A stretch of 23,732 bases of DNA from a virus: positions 1-23,732 of the IMG/VR virus record IMGVR_UViG_3300025840_000245. One strand, 5' to 3'. The position numbers and the translations under genes were made by a program. Below, one piece after another: positions 5,834-15,106 of the stretch. The notes beneath the pieces were generated by a model that saw nothing but the letters and a program-made list of their open reading frames with translations, had not been told where the DNA came from and did not search any database. Within the stretch, counting starts at the first letter, position 1. The number at the start of each line of letters is the position of its first letter.

Positions 5834-8197
5834 CTAACTAGTAAAATACATTACTGATATAGTAATTTGAGATGATGCCTGAAGTTCTTGAGAACTATCA
5901 GATTGAATTGTTGTGTTATCCCCAAGGTAAACTCTTATATTACTAGAGCCTTCCTCAATAAAGCCAAGGAATTGATTAGCATTAACAGCAACAGTTGGGT
6001 AAATGCTGACTTGTGCAACAGCAGCCCTACCTGATTCTTCAGAAAGATTTGCGGCAGGAAGCGGCAGATTTATATCAAAGGCTCCGACAGGAGATGCAAC
6101 AGAACTAACAATTAAATTGCCAGTCACAATAACCAATCTGCCAATCCTTGTGTAAGCAAGAGTATTAAAAGAAGGATTGAGAGTTACTGTGCCGCTTGTT
6201 GTAGGGGTTGCGGTGGCTTCGTAAGTAGCTTCAGTATAGTTATTGAGGTCAGATCCACTAACACCAAAACGCAAATTGCTGAGGGTTTTGGTATTGTTGA
6301 CTTGATACTCAATATCAGTTGAAGTGCCGGAGATTTGAATATCGCCAGAACTAGCATTTACGACACGAGTATTGGTGATTTTAGTTCCGTCTGCATTGAA
6401 CAGATTAAACCCGTAATCATTTACGTTTGCTATAAATATATTGTTTAGGACAACATTCTTTGCGCCAGCAGAAACATTAATTCCATGATTGTAAGCCCCA
6501 TCAACAGTGACGTTTGACAGACTTAAATATTCTGTGGCTCCTGCGATGGAAACCCCACTATTGTTAGTTCCACTGCTAGCAAGATTACCCGCATCATACA
6601 CTGATATGTTTGAAGCAGACGTATAAGAAGCTGGCTTGCCAGCATGGCCAAAATTTACTGCGTGTTGGAACCCATTGCGATAGACACTAATATTTGAAAC
6701 AGATGAATGAGTAGTATCAGCATTAACCCCAGATGCGCCATTATTTCTAACAATGATATTATTCATCACATTGTTTGTGGCGTTTGGGCCAGAAATAGCG
6801 CAACCACTATAAGAAGAGGCTCCTGAGCCTTCGCAAACGACATTCGATATGCAACAGGCATAACAGTTACCTGTAGCGCCATCATCAATCTTGATACCCT
6901 CACGCTCCCAAGTGTTTAGAAACACTCCATCAACAGTGACATTGTAAGCGTCTTGAATAAATACACATCCCTCAAACCCACTTGTGGGAATTGTAGGATA
7001 AGAGTTGTTCCATTTGTTTTTACCTATTTCTCTTGTAGAAATCAGGCAGTCATTAACCTTCTTGAAGAAAATACAGCCATGCCTAATCTGAACGCTAGTC
7101 GATTGATTTGATTTGTTACCATCAATGGAACCGGAGCCAATCAGTTTGATATTAGAGTTCCCGCCTGATTGATCTGAATTTTTAATCATAACGCGTTCAT
7201 CTGGCTGGCTTGCCAACATTTTCAGTGTCCCGTTAATCTCAAGAGTTCGATTAGATGGGACTATGATTTGAGAAATCATAAATGTGTTGCCAGCGGGGAA
7301 GACAATATAACTATGTGCGTCAATAGCAGCTTGAATAGCCGCTGTATCATCTGTCACGCCATCACCAACAGCGCCGAAGTCCTTGACCGATACTGACTCT
7401 TGCAGCTTGAGCTGGACATTTCTACCGTAAGTAGATCCCGCTTGAGTGAAGGATACTTGTGACGCAGTAGTAGCGCCTACTGGCAATACTTGAATAACCA
7501 TAACCTCAATAGTGCTGAGATTAGGTGGTGCAACAGAAAATTGTAAAACCGCACCAGATACGTTATAGCCATCTTTCTGCTGGTATACACCGTCGATATA
7601 GACCTGAGTGTTGTTCTCGCCTCCAGGCTCCATGCCCAAAGTGAAATTAACCGTAGACCCATCGCCCGTAAAGTTATAGTGATTCAAGCCAGCAGCGGTG
7701 AATGCACCTGCTATGCTACCAGCTTCAGGATTACCCGTGGTATCGTTGAACTTGAGGTACTTGCCCAGACGAGTCGCCTTGTCAGGAATCGTCATGTTAA
7801 TGGACGTTGGGTCAGTATTAGGTGCTATCAGTACACGGTCTAAATCACCACCATTTTGCTGGAGTGCTAGCCATAGTCGATCAAAGTCGTTGTTTACATC
7901 TGCCGCTAGGAAGTCGCCAGCATTGGTGTAGGCAGTAAGACGCTCATAGGCCATATCACGGTAGATGGTTATGATATCGCCAGACGTTGCACCAGTGACC
8001 AGCGTGATGTTGCCACCAGTATCTACACCTACGCCACTAACTGCGTACTCGCCAGCACCAGCACCTTGGTTTATTAAAGTACCGTTCTGTAGTACCTTGA
8101 TATCCCCAGCAGCAGCAATCTCAAACGTATAGGGAAATACGGTTTGGCCGCCAGTAGCGGTATATTGGTCTCTTGGAGCGTTGTCTAATACTGTCAT
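5834..8197 (-). CDS. Tailspike with T7 gp17-like virion anchor and beta-helix
   Basis: This 787-residue receptor-binding protein has a T7-tail-fibre-like N-terminus (residues 1-110; YTATGGQTVFPYTFEI, then AYTNAGDFLAADVNNDFDRLWLALQQ), which in podoviruses attaches the fibre to the tail. Residues about 172-238 repeat the same kind of beta module (YNFTGDGSTVNFTLG ... TQVYIDGVYQQ). At 271-293 the pectate-lyase-type motif VKDFGAVGDGVTDDTAAIQ opens a long parallel beta-helix; the last about 120 residues form a separate beta domain beginning near ATPTTSGTVTLNPSFN. It probably binds and may hydrolyse capsule or lipopolysaccharide. The ATG has AGGTG 5 bases upstream, after a 54-base gap from the internal virion gene. 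Substrate cannot be inferred. Confidence 0.88.
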   Translation of the reverse strand: MTVLDNAPRDQYTATGGQTVFPYTFEIAAAGDIKVLQNGTLINQGAGAGEYAVSGVGVDTGGNITLVTGATSGDIITIYRDMAYERLTAYTNAGDFLAADVNNDFDRLWLALQQNGGDLDRVLIAPNTDPTSINMTIPDKATRLGKYLKFNDTTGNPEAGSIAGAFTAAGLNHYNFTGDGSTVNFTLGMEPGGENNTQVYIDGVYQQKDGYNVSGAVLQFSVAPPNLSTIEVMVIQVLPVGATTASQVSFTQAGSTYGRNVQLKLQESVSVKDFGAVGDGVTDDTAAIQAAIDAHSYIVFPAGNTFMISQIIVPSNRTLEINGTLKMLASQPDERVMIKNSDQSGGNSNIKLIGSGSIDGNKSNQSTSVQIRHGCIFFKKVNDCLISTREIGKNKWNNSYPTIPTSGFEGCVFIQDAYNVTVDGVFLNTWEREGIKIDDGATGNCYACCISNVVCEGSGASSYSGCAISGPNATNNVMNNIIVRNNGASGVNADTTHSSVSNISVYRNGFQHAVNFGHAGKPASYTSASNISVYDAGNLASSGTNNSGVSIAGATEYLSLSNVTVDGAYNHGINVSAGAKNVVLNNIFIANVNDYGFNLFNADGTKITNTRVVNASSGDIQISGTSTDIEYQVNNTKTLSNLRFGVSGSDLNNYTEATYEATATPTTSGTVTLNPSFNTLAYTRIGRLVIVTGNLIVSSVASPVGAFDINLPLPAANLSEESGRAAVAQVSIYPTVAVNANQFLGFIEEGSSNIRVYLGDNTTIQSDSSQELQASSQITISVMYFTS

Positions 8198-8214
8198 AGG
8201 ACACCTGTAATTCG

Positions 8215-8229
8215 TTTGATTTTATCAAA
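8215..8229. repeat. AT-rich inverted repeat in gap between ejection protein and tailspike genes
   Basis: TTTGAT and ATCAAA flank a three-base TTT loop in the 54-base gap between the 1571-residue gene and the tailspike gene. On the transcribed minus strand it is not followed by a U-run, so it is recorded as a weak structural element rather than a terminator. Confidence 0.3.
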
Positions 8230-8251
8230 AATAATGGCTAATAACGACCTG

Positions 8252-11200
8252 CTATCTTACACCCATACCATTTAATTCTAAATTTTTAATGTTTTGATCT
8301 AGCACTGCGTTAGCTCTTTTAGCCTGCTCTAAGATCAAATCGTCAAGCCTTCTTAGCTCTAGCTCTTTTTCTTCTCCAGTCATGACTAAATTGTCATAAA
8401 TAAGATTTCTACGTTTATTTAATCGTCTGATATTTTTGGTAGCCGAGTTAAATGCCGTTTCGGATCTGACTAATGCTATATTTTCTTCTCTGTATTCTGC
8501 CCGTTCTTCATTTCTAAGATCATCTAGCTTGTTGGCTACTTGCCTAATTAATGATGCAGAGTCATAAAATAATTGTGTGCTCTCTGCTACCGATCCAGTA
8601 GGCGCTCTCATTGTAAATGCCCTAATCAACGGGGTATCTACTGGGCTAGTTGGCCTGGCGGGTATTTCTTCGCCGTTCCATTTAGATGCCTCATTAAGAA
8701 TAAAGTCGCCAGCAGTAGTAACGTATTGAGCACTGCCAGCAAGCAGTCCTCGCAATGTATTGTCCACTTTTGCTGGGGATACGCCTAGTATTTTTCCTAT
8801 TTCATCGGCAGATCTGCTAGTGTATTTTGCCTTTCTTTCTTCTGGCGGCAAATCTTCCATCCAAGAAGGATAAATGTTTCTACCTTGAAAAAAATTATAG
8901 TTAGTTATATTTTCTATAGTAACTTTTACCAACGGAGGAATTGCAGCACTAGGATCGTAGATTGGGCTAATAGAACCAACAACACCTTTAACTAATTGTA
9001 TCCAAAAGTCTTGAACGTCTTTAATGCCTTTAGATTGCCCCCAGGCTAAGAACCTTTCTGGAACAGATCCGAAAAGATATCCCAATGAAAATGGTTTTGG
9101 ATATCGCACCCATTGACCATTCATCTTAAATATCCAGAACATATCCTTTTGCCACTGTGGTATTTCCGCATATTCTTGTCGCTCATCGTCTGGAGCACCG
9201 TACAAATAATATCCCGCTAAAATTAAACTAGGCATAGTGATTGTGCCTACTGCCCACATAGTAGTAGCTTTCGGGTTGTCACGCATAGATCGATACAGTT
9301 TATCGGCACCCTGCATCCCAGCATTAAAAAATGGCACATATCTATTAATAGCTTTGGATGCAGTACCACCTCTTGCAAAATCTAAAGTAGCATCCCTAGA
9401 TTCAAATGCAGCTTTAGTATCTGACATGCCTTTTCGTTTGGCGGCAGCAAATGTGCCTATCCTAACTGCTTGCTCAAACGTTAAACTAATATCTTCTGGC
9501 AGTCTTAAAGGGTTTTTAAAATACCTAGCAATTTTTCCGTCATTACTCATTAGCTCTTGTTGCGCCCTAGCCATGCCGTTATCAGTCAATTCCATATAAT
9601 TATTAAACGACCCTCCAGCTTGCATCCATTGATTGTGCAGATCAGTCTTGCCAATAATGGCAACTAATCCGCGTATTGGATCAATAATTGGAATTGGCTT
9701 AGCCTCAGACTGGATGAATGCGCTTTGCATATCTCGCAATACGTTACGAACCCAAAACTCAGGAATTAATGTGGCCCCTGCTCGCAATATTGACGCTGGA
9801 GCTTGAAAGAATTTCTGAACAAAATTAAATTGTTCTGGCCTCATCTGCTCAACAGCTTTTAATATTGGTGGTGCTACCCTGTAATACTTTCTTTTCCCAT
9901 CTTCAAATACAGTGACAGTGCCTTTAGGTGCTTCCTTGCTTGGGCGTTTTACCTTCTTCCCGTCTACTTCTATTGTCTCCATTAATGGGCCAATAGGCTG
10001 AATGTACTCAGGCATAATGTCTGCTAACGAAGATATAGATCTAGCCACCCTGTTTTGCGCTGCAAGATCCACAATTCTAAATGTGTTTCTAATAATAGAT
10101 TCAATAGGATCTTTAATTTCTCGTTCAGATCCTACAATCTTCTTAATTACTCTATTAATTGTTGCATTAGTAAATACTTTGCCTTGACCAGCAGCATTGT
10201 ATTCGCCAAATTCTTCATCTAATACACGTTGAAATGGAATGTAATTTTGGTTTTTCTCGGTAATATTTTTATACGTTTCTTCTTTCATATTGCCAGCATC
10301 AACCGCTATACGAAGGACGCGTTTCTGAAACTCATAAATTTCTTTAGCAGTCTCGTCAAACCATTTAAGACTATCACCATATTTTATAGCCAAAGAATCT
10401 AGCGTTTTGGCAGAATCTAATTTTTGCTGCTCAGTAACCTCAACGTCTTCTCGTTGTTGCAGATCGTTCCAATATCTTCTAGCTATTAGATAATCTTTAA
10501 GATCCTGATTACGTTGATTTTTGTTAGGCTCTAATCGAATAATAAGATTATCGAAATCGTCCAAAATAGAACGCAAGCCTCGGCCTGTAATTTCTATCTG
10601 CCCATCTTCATTAATAGTGTTTGTATTGACGGTTAATATCTGCTTTGCCAAACCAGCAACCGAATAATATTGTCGAATTAAATAATCCGTAGTTTGGCCT
10701 TCTGCTAATGTAGCGCCGCGTTTTACTGCTTCTCTTGACAGATCAACTAAAGCCCCAAATCTGTCAAACCATGTGTAATAAAAATCATTAAAGATGCTTT
10801 CATTTGGATCTATGTTTAATCCTTCTGCTTCTAACGCTGCATCAGTTTGTGATTCCAATACGGTGTCATCAGATGAAACTCTAGGAGATTCTTGCATAGC
10901 AATATATTCTTCCATTGCTTTCATGGAAGCATCAAATTCTTCTAGTGTAATAGTAGGATATTCTTGTTCTAATGTAGCTTCTAACTCATCTAAACTAATC
11001 TTTTCTAGTTCCGCAGTTTCGACTTCTTGCCGCTGCTGCATGTTTGCATAATAACTTTCTAGTTCTTCGTTTTTAACTTGCTCAAGAACCTCTATTTCTT
11101 TTTCAATAATGTCCAAGTCAGCTTGTTTGTCTTGGTATGCAGGCAATTTAGGGTTTTGTACTATTTGGCCAATAACCTCCATAACGTCGGCTAATGTAGA

Positions 11201-12967
11201 TTCTGGCCCCCAATACTCTGCTTCTGGCAATGATTCAATGATTTGATCAATCATCATCCCACCTTCAGCACGAAACACTGTGTACCCTAATTGTTTATTA
11301 ATAGATCTTAGCTCAGACTTTTCAGCGCCAGTTTCCATAACATATGAATCAATGTTAATGCCTGATTTAGTGTTATCTTTAACTTCTCCAGCGGGAGTTT
11401 GGATAGTTGTTTGGTTTGCAAATGCTATAAGTTTTGCAAGAGGCGTATTAGCTCTAGACGCTTTTGTTCTTGCTTTTCTTAATGCCTCAAGACTTTTTTC
11501 TTTAGCCTTGTATGCCGTATCTATTACGCCTTCTTTAAGCTGATCATAGGCTTCTAAAACTTTAGCTTGAACGCTCGTAGGAATTTTCCCTGTAGCGGCT
11601 TCTAATTCAGTTTCTACTACAGCAGACTCTAATTGTAATTGTGCTTCAACAAATGCTTCCTGCTCAGTTAGCGCCATATTACTAACAGTTTCTTCTGCTT
11701 CTTTTCTGGTAAAACCTTTGTCAATTAATAAATTTGCTGCAATGTTGGAAACACTTTTAACGCCTCCCATAGCAGAAATAAGCCCTGCCTCTAGCAATAA
11801 TTGATCTTTAGTTGGGGTAATTCCGTCTAATACTTGGTCAAATGTATAACCTTCTTCTAGTGTAAGATTAACGGTTTCTCGCAGCACATCAGCAACACGT
11901 TCTTCACCTAGCTCTGCAAGCATCCCGTTCCAACCGCCAGCAGTAAACGCTTTAGATATAGTTGCATTAGGCTTGATCTTTTTATATGCCTCAAACAATC
12001 CCAGCTTTAAACCTTCTGGCAAAGCATTAATACCGTTAATTAAAGGTGTTTTTAATCGCTTAGTGACAGGATTAATTGCATATTTAGCAATAGTTGCACC
12101 AGATAATTCACTGGCAACTTCTGCGCTTACATAAGCATAAGCTTTTAATGCGCTTACAGCAGGAGTATCTTTTGATTCTTGAAATATGATTTGACCTTTA
12201 TCGGTAACCATCCACGGGCCAAGTCTTTGTTCTCCATAGTTTGCTGCCCCCATAGGAACCATTAGGCCAGATTGTGTAGCTACTCTAGCTACTCGGCCAG
12301 CTTGTCGGGCAGCAGTTTGTTGCAATGCAGTCTTAGCTACCCCTTTGGTAATAGCTTGCACTGTAGCAGCTTGTGCAGCCTTTCCTGGCCCACCAGTTAA
12401 TGCAAACTCCAACATAAACGCTGGCATTTGTGACCCGTAATACCGAAACTGACCGCCATAAGTCATGCCTCTAATAGACATTTCTAGTTGTTTATTAACA
12501 AATTCATCAAGCGTAGATTGTTCTGAATTCGTTAATGTTTCGCCGTTTTCTACTTTGCGTGAAATAGCTGCTAGGTTTAATGATTCTGCGCCTTGCACCA
12601 AACCGCCGCCAGGCAAGACTTGCGACCAATTTAAAAATTCTCCTGTTTCAGAAAACTCAATAGGGTTATCTTGCCAACTATCTACAATTTCAGGCGGGAA
12701 CCTAGTCTTAGCTAGGTCAATCATCTGTTGTCTTTCAGCTTCAGATTCGTCTAGTAATTGACGGGCTTCTGGATCTTTAGTGTCAGGTTTAATTGTATTA
12801 TCTAAAGCTAAAGAATTGGCTTCAGGAATATTAACCGCAATAGATTCAACTTGATCGCCACGATAAGCATCAAAAACTTTTGCTAATTCTTCATCAGTTG
12901 GCGGCGTGTCTCCGGTTAGCCTTAGCGTTACTCCGGTAACAGAATCAGTAACGTCATAATCTGGCAT
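8252..12967 (-). CDS. Giant internal virion / ejection protein (gp16-like), LPD38-type
   Basis: This 1571-residue protein is the largest in the window and occupies the position of T7 gp16, the inner-core ejection protein that lines the channel through the cell envelope. The N-terminus (YDVTDSVTGVTLRLTGDTPPTDEEL) resembles short leader domains of other phage internal proteins. Residues about 620-720 are acidic coiled coil. Around 740-940 a helical region ends with NYIPFQRVLDEEFGEY. At about 1066-1080 comes PEFWVRNVLRDMQSAF and near 1210-1225 VPFFNAGMQGADKLYRSMRD, patterns of large polyvalent protein domain LPD38; a membrane-like helix follows at about 1237-1256. No lytic transglycosylase motif, such as the one at the T7 gp16 N-terminus, is evident. 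Its ATG overlaps the preceding stop. The virion location is inferred from order and size. Confidence 0.85.
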   Translation of the reverse strand: MPDYDVTDSVTGVTLRLTGDTPPTDEELAKVFDAYRGDQVESIAVNIPEANSLALDNTIKPDTKDPEARQLLDESEAERQQMIDLAKTRFPPEIVDSWQDNPIEFSETGEFLNWSQVLPGGGLVQGAESLNLAAISRKVENGETLTNSEQSTLDEFVNKQLEMSIRGMTYGGQFRYYGSQMPAFMLEFALTGGPGKAAQAATVQAITKGVAKTALQQTAARQAGRVARVATQSGLMVPMGAANYGEQRLGPWMVTDKGQIIFQESKDTPAVSALKAYAYVSAEVASELSGATIAKYAINPVTKRLKTPLINGINALPEGLKLGLFEAYKKIKPNATISKAFTAGGWNGMLAELGEERVADVLRETVNLTLEEGYTFDQVLDGITPTKDQLLLEAGLISAMGGVKSVSNIAANLLIDKGFTRKEAEETVSNMALTEQEAFVEAQLQLESAVVETELEAATGKIPTSVQAKVLEAYDQLKEGVIDTAYKAKEKSLEALRKARTKASRANTPLAKLIAFANQTTIQTPAGEVKDNTKSGINIDSYVMETGAEKSELRSINKQLGYTVFRAEGGMMIDQIIESLPEAEYWGPESTLADVMEVIGQIVQNPKLPAYQDKQADLDIIEKEIEVLEQVKNEELESYYANMQQRQEVETAELEKISLDELEATLEQEYPTITLEEFDASMKAMEEYIAMQESPRVSSDDTVLESQTDAALEAEGLNIDPNESIFNDFYYTWFDRFGALVDLSREAVKRGATLAEGQTTDYLIRQYYSVAGLAKQILTVNTNTINEDGQIEITGRGLRSILDDFDNLIIRLEPNKNQRNQDLKDYLIARRYWNDLQQREDVEVTEQQKLDSAKTLDSLAIKYGDSLKWFDETAKEIYEFQKRVLRIAVDAGNMKEETYKNITEKNQNYIPFQRVLDEEFGEYNAAGQGKVFTNATINRVIKKIVGSEREIKDPIESIIRNTFRIVDLAAQNRVARSISSLADIMPEYIQPIGPLMETIEVDGKKVKRPSKEAPKGTVTVFEDGKRKYYRVAPPILKAVEQMRPEQFNFVQKFFQAPASILRAGATLIPEFWVRNVLRDMQSAFIQSEAKPIPIIDPIRGLVAIIGKTDLHNQWMQAGGSFNNYMELTDNGMARAQQELMSNDGKIARYFKNPLRLPEDISLTFEQAVRIGTFAAAKRKGMSDTKAAFESRDATLDFARGGTASKAINRYVPFFNAGMQGADKLYRSMRDNPKATTMWAVGTITMPSLILAGYYLYGAPDDERQEYAEIPQWQKDMFWIFKMNGQWVRYPKPFSLGYLFGSVPERFLAWGQSKGIKDVQDFWIQLVKGVVGSISPIYDPSAAIPPLVKVTIENITNYNFFQGRNIYPSWMEDLPPEERKAKYTSRSADEIGKILGVSPAKVDNTLRGLLAGSAQYVTTAGDFILNEASKWNGEEIPARPTSPVDTPLIRAFTMRAPTGSVAESTQLFYDSASLIRQVANKLDDLRNEERAEYREENIALVRSETAFNSATKNIRRLNKRRNLIYDNLVMTGEEKELELRRLDDLILEQAKRANAVLDQNIKNLELNGMGVR

Positions 12968-14691
12968 TATTTAACTACCTTTACCGTAAACCTACCAATT
13001 TGCTTGGTTTCTGATACTTGTTCGTTTTGAGCTTGTTGACCACTTAAAACTGCATTAACACGCTCTATAGATTTTTCTCTGCGTCTGTTTTGAATTTCTG
13101 TAATAACTTGTGGAGCCAAATCAGACCACAATTTTATATCCTCTCGTCTTGTTAAAGGGCTACCACGCTCTGATTCTATTTGTTCTTTTTCTAATCTTAC
13201 TGCTTCAAGTAGCTGCCTTCTTGCTACACCCCATAAATCTGGTTGCAATGATCCTTTAATTTTTTGATCTGCACTATTGTAAGACATAGAAATTTCTGAC
13301 GTAGCACCAGCAATTTTAGCAGCAGTCAGTGTTTTTAATTGGTTATTTAATTTAACTTCATCATCTGCGGTTAATTGACCATTTGTTCTAGAAATAATAA
13401 TATCTTCTCTAAGATTATTGACACCTTGCAGGTAATTATTGGAATTAGCGTCCATGTCAAAATCAGCATTTAAATCATAAGCCCTAGCAATAATATCGCC
13501 CATAACTTCAGAGTTTGTAACCGCATTTAATGCTTCTGCTGAATTTACATATCGACGCAATTTTGCAGCTTCTGGGCTTCCAATTTGACCTTTCATTTCA
13601 GCCTCAGCAATAGCGGCTTTCTTTTCTTTGTCGGACAATGTTGGATCTTGCACCGTTTCTTGTGCGGCAGAATAGTTAGAAATTTGTTTAAATCTACTGG
13701 CTTCTATTTCAGCTTCAGCTTTTTTAATTTCTTCTGCCTCAAAATCCTTTAACTCTCCTTCTAATTTGCTAACTAAATCGTCTTTTTCATCAGCATCTAA
13801 CGTAATAGTTTTTTCAGGATCTATTGGATCTTTAACTTGATAAGACGGAGCTTTATTAATTTGGTCAATAATTGATTGGCCAATTTGAATTCTTTGCTCT
13901 ACTGTTTGCTCGGTATTTTGTAATACTTGCCTATTAAATGTTCCTAATGCTGTTTGTTTTGCTATTCGATCTTTTAACTGTATAGATTTTGTAGCAAATG
14001 TCCCATCGTCTAAACCTAGTGCAATGGCTTGCTTTCCTGTTTCTGCATAGATTAACCCAGCATTTAAAAGGCCTACTTCATCGCCTTGTCTAGCAAGATT
14101 AATAAAATTAACTTCTTGATCTTCTAAAGCAGTTTCAATTTCTGCTAAATTAATTTCATTCTGTCGTGTTGTCTGTGCATCAATAATACTAGATGCAGCT
14201 CGCCTATTTATTTGGTCAAAATAAATTTCAAACGCTGGCCGTAAGTCCTCATCAGTAGCACTAAGCAATCCATTTAATCCAGCCGTTACTATTTCATTAT
14301 AAGCTTGAATGTCTTGCGGATGCTGTGTAGCAGCTTTATTAACTATTTCGGTAATTTCATTTTGAATGCCAGCAGTATAAGCCGCTCGTGCTGTTTCGTT
14401 GTATGCTTGGTCGGCTTTAAAATCTCTATAACTTTCGTACTGTTTTAATTCTAAAGGCTCATTGCCAATTGCGGCAGCATTTCCTGCCAATCTTGCGGCA
14501 GCTTGTGCTTCTTCTATTTGAGTTTGTTCCTCTAAAAATCTTTGTTCAGCAACTTTCTTTTTGCCAAACGCAGTAGCAACATCACCTATAGTTCCTGCTA
14601 GACCAGCAAGCGCCTCAAACCTACGAGCAGCAGACTGATCTACTCCCGTGGGCCTGAACTCTCCGTAATATCCAATAGGCTTCTGAGCCAT
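12967..14691 (-). CDS. Internal virion protein (gp15-like)
   Basis: This 574-residue, mostly helical protein lies between the gp14-like and gp16-like genes, the position of T7 gp15, a core/ejection protein. It starts MAQKPIGYYGEFRPTGVDQS, continues with a region rich in Ala, Gln and Glu with heptad-like character (residues about 40-80 and 290-370), and ends RFTVKVVK. No catalytic motif is visible. T7 gp15 has about 750 residues, so this version is shorter. The TAA at its end overlaps the ATG of the giant gp16-like gene, and its ATG lies one base beyond the gp14-like stop, so the three ejection proteins are probably translated in coupled fashion. Assignment rests on gene order, composition and length rather than on a sequence signature. 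Confidence 0.75.
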   Translation of the reverse strand: MAQKPIGYYGEFRPTGVDQSAARRFEALAGLAGTIGDVATAFGKKKVAEQRFLEEQTQIEEAQAAARLAGNAAAIGNEPLELKQYESYRDFKADQAYNETARAAYTAGIQNEITEIVNKAATQHPQDIQAYNEIVTAGLNGLLSATDEDLRPAFEIYFDQINRRAASSIIDAQTTRQNEINLAEIETALEDQEVNFINLARQGDEVGLLNAGLIYAETGKQAIALGLDDGTFATKSIQLKDRIAKQTALGTFNRQVLQNTEQTVEQRIQIGQSIIDQINKAPSYQVKDPIDPEKTITLDADEKDDLVSKLEGELKDFEAEEIKKAEAEIEASRFKQISNYSAAQETVQDPTLSDKEKKAAIAEAEMKGQIGSPEAAKLRRYVNSAEALNAVTNSEVMGDIIARAYDLNADFDMDANSNNYLQGVNNLREDIIISRTNGQLTADDEVKLNNQLKTLTAAKIAGATSEISMSYNSADQKIKGSLQPDLWGVARRQLLEAVRLEKEQIESERGSPLTRREDIKLWSDLAPQVITEIQNRRREKSIERVNAVLSGQQAQNEQVSETKQIGRFTVKVVK

Positions 14692-14692
14692 G

Positions 14693-15106
14693 TTATACCT
14701 TCATTCCCGCAATTTGCGTTCCAGTCTGTAATAAAGTAGATGCAGCTTGCATTTTCCCAACTTGACGTGCAGATGTAGCCTGTCTGCGTAATTGAGCTTG
14801 TTTTAGTTTTTCAGATAGCCCAATAGTAGCTTCACTTAGGCTAGCTCGTTCAGCACTAGCCAATGCAATACTAGCGGGCGTACCTTCTCCAGCAATACCA
14901 GACATAGCTTGGCCTACTACATTAGCGGCTAATGCTCTGTTTAATTCTTCTCGACGTTGCAATTCACGGCTTTGAGCAGAAATTCGTTCTTCTTCAGCCT
15001 GACGTTTCAGCTCGATCTCTTGGGTTTTCCCAGCGACATATTGCGCTCTAGCAGTTGTTGCTCCACTAGCAGCAGCAAGTATTGCGAATATAGTAAAAGG
15101 ATCCAT
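14693..15106 (-). CDS. Internal virion protein (gp14-like)
   Basis: This 137-residue protein begins with a hydrophobic stretch, MDPFTIFAILAAASGATTARAQ, followed by a long charged helix (EIELKRQAEEERISAQSRELQRREELNRALAAN) and the phrase GQAMSGIAGEGTPASIALASAE. That layout, with an N-terminal membrane-seeking helix, a coiled helix and the SGI-GEGTP-S-A motif, is typical of small internal virion proteins in the T7 gp14 position, which insert in the outer membrane at DNA entry. It lies between the nozzle and gp15-like genes; its ATG overlaps the nozzle stop as TAATG. T7 gp14 is about 196 residues, so this is a shortened form. Function by analogy. Confidence 0.82.
   Translation of the reverse strand: MDPFTIFAILAAASGATTARAQYVAGKTQEIELKRQAEEERISAQSRELQRREELNRALAANVVGQAMSGIAGEGTPASIALASAERASLSEATIGLSEKLKQAQLRRQATSARQVGKMQAASTLLQTGTQIAGMKV

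Noticed and set aside
8215-8229. AT-rich hairpin as intrinsic terminator of the giant gene
   Set aside because: The stem is weak and no U-run follows on the transcribed strand.
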